Assembly: GCA_015183035.1 (NCBI GenBank)
Contig: JACZZP010000016.1
Span: 1,984,001 to 2,048,000 of the forward strand
Direction: 5' to 3'
Length of the DNA stretch: 64,000 nucleotides
Origin: Meloidogyne chitwoodi
Lineage: Eukaryota > Nematoda > Chromadorea > Rhabditida > Meloidogynidae
Positions within the stretch are counted from its first letter, which is position 1; each line of letters begins with the position of its first letter. Made by a program: the position numbers and the translations under genes. Shown here piece by piece: positions 56,801-64,000 of the stretch. Under the pieces are notes generated by a model. That model did no database searches and was not told the DNA's origin. It saw only the letters and a program-made list of their open reading frames with translations.

Positions 56801-59765
56801 ATTCTTGCGGCACTTGTATTATTGAAGGGGGATTGACTATTGGCCGATTAGGTTATGGAAGTGTTTTTTGGAGAGGTCCTTTAGAATTAAATTCACAAGA
56901 TTTGAATTTTGATGAAGTTGTTCATTTTCGTAATAAAGAGGTTGTTGTATATCCTGATGAATCTAAAAAACCACAAATTGGTGTTGGATTGAACAAAGAA
57001 GCAGAAGTTAGTCTTGATAATGTTTGGCCAATTGATTCGAAAACTAAAATGCCCATCAAGGTTTTATTTTAATTTTAAATTATTTTTTATTTATTTTATT
57101 TTTAAGGATGCTGATGAATTGAGAAAAATGAATTTTAAAGCAAAATTGGAACGTTTGTGTTTGCGTATGGATACTAATTTTTGTGATTATCAACCATCTA
57201 CGGGTACTTGGCAATTTCAAGTTGAACATTTTTCTAAATATGGATTTGTATGTTTTTTTTAATTTTATAATATTTTTCTCCTTCCTAAAGGTCCGCAAGT
57301 AGTTTAATATTTTATTTTTTTTTTTACATTAAATGAATTATTTTAAAAAGTACATATTGATGAGGGGAAACATATTACACCATAATGATCATTAGGACAA
57401 ATATTTTTCGTTGTTTTTTTTTTGTGAAAATAATATTATGACTTGCGGACTTATTTTTTTTTGAGAAATGTGTCGACTTTTTAATTAATAAATTTTATTT
57501 TAAAGCAAGAAGAAGATGATGAAGATATTATTGACATTCAACACCAACAAAAACAGCAACCACAATCACACTTTGACAATAATAATTTAAATCAAATTGA
57601 TGTACAAAAAAGAAGGGCTGCACATGTACAAGCACTGGTACAAAAAGCAAAAGTTCCATTACGTGAAATTCAAAAATCTTTGGAAGAAAAACATAAACAA
57701 AATAATAATAATAATAATAAAAGAGAATATAATAAAAAACAACAAAATTTTGATAATACTTGTATAGATGAGGATCAATTTGATGGAACTATTGAATTCA
57801 ATGATGATGATTCTAAACTTTTTCAAGAAGAAATTATTCGTAAAAAACTTCGTTTTGATGACACACTTTTTGATTCAAGGTTTTTAATTTTTATTTTTGT
57901 CTTTCTTTTTTGTCCAAAAAAGACCATAAATATTATTTATTTTTTGGGACTCTTTTGAAAGGATTTTTGAAATATTTTTTGACAAAAAATGTCATCAAAC
58001 ATTTTATTAAAATTTTTAAAAAATTTTAAGCAAACTTTTAAACCTTGTAACAAACAAAGAACAACAACAACAAATTTCTTCTTATCAAAAACCAAAATTA
58101 ATTGAACGTTTACCAAAATATCATTATCAAGGTCTTTCTTCAGAAAATTTAAAAAATTCAATTTTGAAAAAGTGTGAAATTAATTTTGAATTACCAAGTT
58201 GTAGAATTGGTTTTAATCAAGGTTTTTTCTTTTTTTAAAAAATTAATATTTAATTTTTTTTTTAGATTTAATTTTTGCTGCTGTCCCATCTTCTACTCAT
58301 TTAAATGTTGTGAATATTTATCAAACAAAAGTTATTGTACCGACAGTTAAGGTTAATTTTATTTTAATTTTTTTAATAAATAATTTATGTACTAAAAAAA
58401 TCAAAAAAATATTTAAAAAATTTTGCGAATAAATGAACAATTTTTGATATTTTTTAAAATTAAATTTAATTTAAATAATTTAATTTTTTTTAAAGAATTA
58501 TTTTATTCAATATATACGTTGTAATGGTTTAAATCAACAACAATCACTGATAAATTTGGAGCTTTCTTCTCTTGTTAAATTTGATCCACCTTCACCTATT
58601 TTATGCTTTTTGGATGAATTTTTGACTAATTCTTTTTTGGAAGATGACAGAAAAAATATTGATAAAAGTTTTGATGAAATTTGTAAAATACTTTTGATGA
58701 ATATAAATAATATTGAAGGTTTTTTTAAATTATTTTTAATATTTTGTAACTTTGGTTAAGAGTGAACACCCCATATATTCGCGAGAAAATATTTTTATTG
58801 TTTGAGTAAATTTTGAGTAAAATATTTTCTTGCGAATAAATGGGGTGTTCACTTTTAATAAATTTTTAATATTTTTTTTTAATTTTTTTAAGACAAAATA
58901 TCTCAAAGAATTTTAATGGGTGATTGGCTAACTAATCAACTTGAAGAAAATATAATTATTAATAATAATCAACAAAATCAAACAAAACCTTTTTTTACAA
59001 TTTTTAATTTTTTAATTAATGGACAAGTTAAAAAAGCAGCTCAATATGCTCGTGAATTAAATTTATTAAATTTGGCTATGTTACTTTGTGTTTATCAAAC
59101 AACTTCTGTTTCTTTAGTTAGAAATTTAGTTGCTAAACAGGTTTAATTAAATATAAATATAATAATTGTCTATTTTCCGGAAAATGTGTTTTTCAAAGTA
59201 AAAGAAAGTTTAATAAAATCAGATGACAAAACAAACAAAAATATATGAGAAAACACAAAAATATTATAAAACTTTTTTTGTATTTTGTGTTTTTTACTCA
59301 AAAATACATTTTTGTGTTTTTCCAAAATTTAAATGGAAAAAACACAAAAATACTTTAAAAAACTCAAATCAGAAACAAAAATTTTTTGTGTTTTTCATGT
59401 ATTTTCTGATTTTATGTACTTTTCTTTTAAATTATGCATTTTTCATTGACATATTTTTTCCTTTCTAAATTATAATTAAATAAATTTAACTTTTTTACAG
59501 CTTTCCATAGCTCGTAAACAACCAAATTCTGATGTTAATTATTTAAAAATTTTACAACTTTTGTCGGGAGAATTTGTTAAAGGAAATAATAATAATGGAA
59601 GAGGAGGAGGTTGTTTACAAGGACTTAATTGGTTACAGGTATTTTTTTTTTAATTAATTTTTAAAAAATTAATTAAAAAAGGTACTTGGTATTTTAATAT
59701 GGTATCATTCATCACCAACAACAACATTAATTGAATGTTTGGATATTTTACAAGAATTGATGTGA
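53864..59765 (+). CDS. NUP98-NUP96 precursor, FG block duplicated, NUP96 shortened
   Basis: A nuclear-pore precursor. The N-terminal FG/GLFG region (SLFG, GLFG, SGFGSTGILG) comes in two parallel exon blocks, 53.86-54.65 and 55.01-55.76 kb. Between them is the GLEBS (RAE1-binding) segment SDTMQLKGQQTQVSTKQMCI, AMKDFETRSLEEIRGVDYAS. The autoproteolytic domain is complete: ILTRPEYYTEPSIENLESLF, CGTCIIEGGLTIGRLGYGSV, HFRNKEVVVYPDE, IGVGLNKEAEVSLDNVWPID, and the cleavage motif HFSKYG (cut expected between F and S). A NUP96 part follows (NYFIQYIRCNGLNQQQSL, ILMGDWLTNQLEENII, KKAAQYARELNLLNLAMLLC, GLNWLQVLGILIWYHSS). It stops at LIECLDILQELM, whereas family members continue for some 400 residues. 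An intron carries a foldback element (58758-58856) and another holds 57286-57452. Confidence 0.92.
57286..57452. repeat. Foldback element, GTCCGCAAGT family, nup98 intron
   Basis: AAGGTCCGCAAGTAGT and ATGACTTGCGGACTTA are inverted about 135 bp apart, in the intron directly after the HFSKYG exon. Confidence 0.7.
58758..58856. repeat. Foldback element, GAACACCCCAT family, copy 2
   Basis: The arms AGTGAACACCCCATATATTC-GCGAGAAAATATTTT and the complement of AGTGAACACCCCATTTATTC-GCAAGAAAATATTTT match at about 33 of 35 positions around a loop of about 25 bp, nearly the whole intron of nup98. Copy 1 is in an UNC-18 intron. Confidence 0.85.
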
Positions 59766-60376
59766 AAATAATTAAAAATTGATTTTTATTTAAAAACAAG
59801 GAGAGTTTTGAAGGTTTATTTTTATTAAAAGAATTTTTAAATATTTTTTTAAAAATAATTAAATACTCCCCTTGTTTTTTAAATTAATTAATTCCATCGG
59901 TCATATCTTCTTTTTTTGACTATTTTTTTTTAAATTATTTTTTGTCGGTTGTTATATACACTCATGCGCATTTTTTTTGTTTATGTAAAACATATTACTC
60001 AAAAATAAATAAATAAATTTTTTTTTAATTATTTAAATTGAATAATTTTAAATTAAATTTTTTTAATGTTTAGAAAATTTGGGGAAAGGAATATTTTGAA
60101 ATTTTATAAAAAAAATTTTCTGAAAAAGTTGTTTTATTAATTATTCTGATTTGTATTTTATATTTTTAAGTTAAATTATAAAAATACCAACTTTTTCAGA
60201 ATTTTTAATTCTGAAAAAGTTGGTATTTTTATATTTTCTGGAAGGTGTTTTGACTCACCATTTGACCAATTTTTTGTTTAAAAACAATTTTTAAGTTTTT
60301 AAGCATTTATATGCTAAAATATTTAAATTAAAAATAATTATTTAAATTATAGATTTAAATTATTTTTTTAAATTCT
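59766..60376. other. Convergent 3' region nup98 / acid phosphatase
   Basis: No missing NUP96 exons recognisable on the plus strand. Contains a near-perfect hairpin at 60175-60235. Confidence 0.55.
60175..60235. repeat. Long perfect hairpin
   Basis: AAAATACCAACTTTTTCAGA-ATT, a 3-base loop, and the exact complement make arms of at least 23 bp (about 28 with the flanking TATAA). It lies between two convergent genes. The sequence of the arm (ATACCAACTTTTTC) also occurs at 6018 and 6110 far upstream. Confidence 0.85.
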
Positions 60377-62318
60377 TCATATCTTTTTACATTCTTTTTT
60401 AATATTTATAGGCATAAATTTTAAACTTCTTTTTATAAAAATATTTACTGGACAAAATTCGTTGTCTTTTGGACAGCCTAATGTTAAACCAGTTATTGGA
60501 TAATATTTTTCATGGAATGTTGGATGATAGAGAATCTTTAATAAAGTTAAAAAATATATATTTTTTTAATTTTAATACTTTAATTGCAAGTCCATAAAGT
60601 TTAGTTAACCAAAGTTCTATTGAAATTGAAGCTGTATAATGTGGAAGAGCTTAAAAAATATTTTAAAAAAAATAAATTATAATTTTTAATTAATTAAGGA
60701 ATTTAATTTATTAAAAAATTAAATTAATTAAAAAACTCTTACTTTTACCAGCAACTCTTTCCTCATCCCCAAGTGTACATAAAAATCCAGCAATAGTTGT
60801 ATCATGTGCTGAATAAAATTTAAAAATATTTAATTTAATTAATTTTAATAATAAATATTTTACCTGAATAAGCATAATATTTTAAATTAAAAATCCAATT
60901 ATCACATTTATTATTATTTTTTAAACATTTAATTTTTAAATTTATTCTTTTTACAATATCACCAAGTATATTCCCTTTAAAAAATATTTTTTTTTTATTT
61001 TTTAAAAATATTTTTTAGAAAAAACCCCCTCTAAGTCGAATTATTTCTGGTGAATAAATTGAAGGTTCTATTCCAAAATAAAAATCATTTGCTCTAGAAA
61101 AATGTTTTTTAATTATTATTCTGATTTTTGTGTTTTTATTTTCTGTTTGTTTTGTGTTTATATTTGTAAGTTGAAATAAAACTTAAAAACTTTTTCAGAA
61201 TTTTTTGTCAGTAGCGCTTAAATTCTGATTTTTGTGTTTTTAAGTTGCAATAATTAAAACTTTTTCTGATTTTTAATTCTGAAAATGTGTTTTTAATAAA
61301 ATTACAAACATATAAGATAAATTGTAAATACGTTCCTGAATATCTTTTGTAAGCCATTCTGGTTGTGTCATGTTGTAAAGATTCTTTTTAAATAATTTAA
61401 ATAAAAATAAATAAAAATACCTCAATATAAATGACATCATCAAGTTCAGAAATATTTTCAAGAGAATAATTTTCTTAAAAAAATTTTTTTATTTTTTATT
61501 CTTAAAAATATTACTAAACTTTTTGTTTTTTGACTAATATATTCAAAAAATTTTGTATTTTCTTTTTGTATTTTTAAATAAGCAGAACTAGTCTTTATTT
61601 TTGTAAATAATTGGTCAGCACGAGGACACACGGCATCCAAATTTCCAATCTATTTAGAAATGTATTTTTTTGTGTTTTAAGTTTAAATAAAAAATAAAAC
61701 TTTTTCTGATTTTTAATTCTGAAAATGTGTTTTCCTTTTACTTATACTGATCCGTAAATATTTTTTATTCTGATTTGTGTTTTTTATTTTTCTCTCTTAC
61801 ATTATCTGTGGAAACAGGTACTGTATGTATAGGTATTGGAGTCCAATTAGCTGGCCATTTATTCGCAGCAGGAAAGTCAATTCCAGCTATTCCTACAGGG
61901 AACATTCCCGCAACATTTGCTTGTGCAGAGATTAATGTTCTATTTACATCTGTACTCTGAATATAAATCTCCTTGGGAGAATAACGTTCATTAATAAATT
62001 GATTTTCTATTATATATCGTTTTCGTAGCAAATGACCTAGGGAATATTGTTGACGCATTCCAAACTTTTTTTGAGAATTTTAATTTAAAAAAATAAATTT
62101 ACTTCTGTAAGTTCCCCAAAACCAAATGGCCAACGATTTTCTTTATTTGGATCAGTTGGGTATATTGAAATCGGTGCTCTGTCTCCATGTCTCCAAATCT
62201 AAGAAAATTAAATAAAATAAAAAATATTAAAACTAACCACTTGAACTAACAATAATCTATCATCTACACATTTAGCATAAATAAATACATTTATCAGAAT
62301 TAACAAACATAAATACAT
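60377..62318 (-). CDS. Histidine acid phosphatase, secreted/lysosomal type
   Basis: A branch-2 histidine phosphatase (prostatic/lysosomal acid phosphatase family). The start [17 protein letters not shown] is a signal peptide. Then [20 protein letters not shown] holds the catalytic RHGxRxP with the nucleophilic His. FGFGELTEV and [16 protein letters not shown] follow, then [46 protein letters not shown] and [15 protein letters not shown]. Further on, [19 protein letters not shown] holds the second catalytic motif HD. The C-terminal exons ([40 protein letters not shown]) end at 60377. All core motifs are present, so it should be active. Many nematodes carry large families of these genes; no membrane anchor is seen after the catalytic domain. 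Confidence 0.9.
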
Positions 62319-64000
62319 TTTTGAAAGAAATACAAAAGTTTTTTTAATAAACTTTGCCTTAAAAAATGTTTATTAAACTTATTCTGATTTTAAATAAAAT
62401 AAACTTATTCTGTTTAAACTTTATTCTGATTTTTAATAGAATGAACATTGTTTTTAAAACTTGGTAAATTAAAAAATAGGACAAATTAGCAGCTATAAAG
62501 CCAACTGTTGACTAATAGAAAATAAAAAACAGAATTCTTTAATTACACAGATTAATGTTTAATAGTGATTAAATAAATCTATAAATTAAACAAAAAATAC
62601 TATTTTTATTGGAAAATATATTTTTACAGTCAAAGCTGGTTATAAATGACAAAAATTGATATTTAAATTTCCCTAAATAAAAAAAGATTTTTTTTATTTT
62701 TATTTTAAAATCTCTCTCTTTTTTAGTTATTTTTTTTATCTAATAATTTGTTGCTTGTTTTTTTATTTGCAACAATTTCTGTTCAAAAAATATAAAATTA
62801 GGTCATGAGGAAGAGAAAATAGACATTGGAGAGTATTTTTAGATGATGAGAATATTACTTTAAGGTGGTCCAGTTCTCTCGGACAGTTTTCTCTTTTTTC
62901 GTTTCTCTTTTTTTCCTTTTCATTATTTTGGTCAGTTTTACATTTCCTTAGCTTCTTTTTTAAGAGTACACTGTTCAACTGGCGTTTTTTTTTATTCCAA
63001 GTTGAAGAAAAAAAGAAATAATAAAGAGGTATTTATCTAAATATTAAAAGAACATATAGAGAATATAAAAAGATTTTTTTGTTTAAAAAATTTGCCAGCA
63101 GAGAAAAGAAAAAATAGATAAAAAAGACCCCCTTGAAGACGAACGCTTGCTACAGACGAAAATAATAATAAAAAATAAAAATGGTGGTCAGAAAAATAAT
63201 TTTCGAGGGGTCAAAGGTTGCGTCACTTTTTAGGTATATATGGATGTGAAAAAATATAAATAGAAAAAAATAAAAAAATAGAAGAGAAGAAGAAGAAGAG
63301 TAGTAGTAGTGGACAGCAACAACCGCTCTAAGAAGGAACGCCGGTCAGTCACAGATTTTTTCTTTTTTTGACCTATTATCTTGCCAGACTGGACATTGGG
63401 CATTTTTATATAGAAGAGACTGTCTGACACAACTATATATATTTACTATATAGACAAAAATATATTTTTTGTTGAGTTATTATTTTTTAACAAAACACAT
63501 TTATTGACTCATTTCCATGTATTTTATAACTTGATATAAATTAAACTTTTTTTTAAACCTTTATATTTATAGATAGAGAATTAGTTAAACTTTAAAACTT
63601 GAAAATCAGAATTTTTTAAAGTTTAATTAAAACAAATTCTGATTTTTAAAACTTAAAAAATCAGAATTTTTCAATACATCCGTTATTGTACGAGTGTCTC
63701 AATCTGTACTAAATTAAATGCCTATAAAAGACAAGTAATTTCTCTAATTCTTTACATATTGGCATCTGCCACTATTTTAAAAAGAATATTTTTACTGACC
63801 ATAACTGGACAGTAAAAAATAATATTAAAAATGTTTTGCCTTGTTGCGCGCCTTTTCCCCCTTATATTTCTTAAAAATGAATAATTCTGGTTTTTATTTA
63901 TAATAAAAAAAAGAAACAAAAATGCCAGTAGTAAATAGAGACGACTGGCACAATTTTGACATTTTAAAAATAAAAAGAGAATTATTTAAATTTATTTATT
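62319..64000. other. Upstream of acid phosphatase, no gene seen
   Basis: It contains several TTCTGATTTT units (62380-62440, 63600-63670) also arranged as inverted copies around 63600-63665, a purine-rich GAAGAGAAGAAGAAGAAGAG tract near 63280-63300, and a somewhat GC-richer patch at 63130-63430 with no conserved coding sequence. Confidence 0.5.

Noticed and set aside
62763..62978. 71-residue Lys-rich minus-strand frame
   Set aside because: Low complexity, no splice-linked exon, lies in the upstream region of the acid phosphatase gene.

Overview
The window reads as a nuclear contig of a nematode, most probably a root-knot nematode (Meloidogyne) or close tylenchid relative. This rests on extreme AT richness, short introns (many 30-60 nt) with strong TTTTAG/TTTCAG acceptors, nematode-type innexin, AMT, HS3ST, UNC-18 and GIT proteins, and at least one operon-like gene pair. 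The species call is inference; the gene identities come from reading spliced exons against families I recognise.

Layout. 1-9.9 kb is almost gene-free, AT-rich and full of TTTCCGGAAA palindromes and hairpins, with one putative small secreted Lys-rich protein (6343-6978, -). Next come an SLC17-type transporter (9972-12434, +) and an innexin (13042-19542, +). The 4.6-kb GC-AG intron of the innexin holds a complete ammonium transporter gene on the opposite strand (13718-16980). A heparan-sulfate 3-O-sulfotransferase (21158-22466, +) follows, then UNC-18 (22965-25688, -) head-to-head with the splicing factor PRP6 (26108-30854, +). PRP6 is followed 166 bp later by mitoribosomal S18b (31021-32308, +). 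Gamma-COP (32777-36453, -) is convergent with that pair and lacks the end of its appendage domain.

37.6-49 kb is an accessory, rearranged region. Four clustered minus-strand genes (A 37676-40018, B 42388-43695, C 46152-47113, D 47614-48978) form a family I cannot name. Its members have an F-box-like N-terminus and a basic coiled-coil-like or acidic C-terminus, with a degenerate CCCH finger in A and a C2H2-like finger in B and D. They sit among wreckage of an exocyst sec-3 gene. That gene carries a homopolymer frameshift, a 704-bp GC-rich foldback element inserted in an exon with an 8-bp target duplication, and no central or extreme C-terminal exons. The B block is a duplicate of the D block that carried the last exon of the neighbouring git-1 gene with it. 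It is fused to a copy of the gamma-COP 5' end that contains a stop codon.

49.3-64 kb holds GIT (ArfGAP/ankyrin, -) head-to-head with NUP98-96 (+), which has an internally duplicated FG exon block and a truncated NUP96 part. A histidine acid phosphatase (-) follows. Introns throughout carry small foldback (MITE-like) families and tRNA-like remnants.

The genes are mostly unrelated housekeeping functions (secretion, splicing, nuclear pore, gap junction). I see no single pathway linking them. The two most distinctive things are the nested AMT and the 37-49 kb gene-family/foldback/segmental-duplication cluster.
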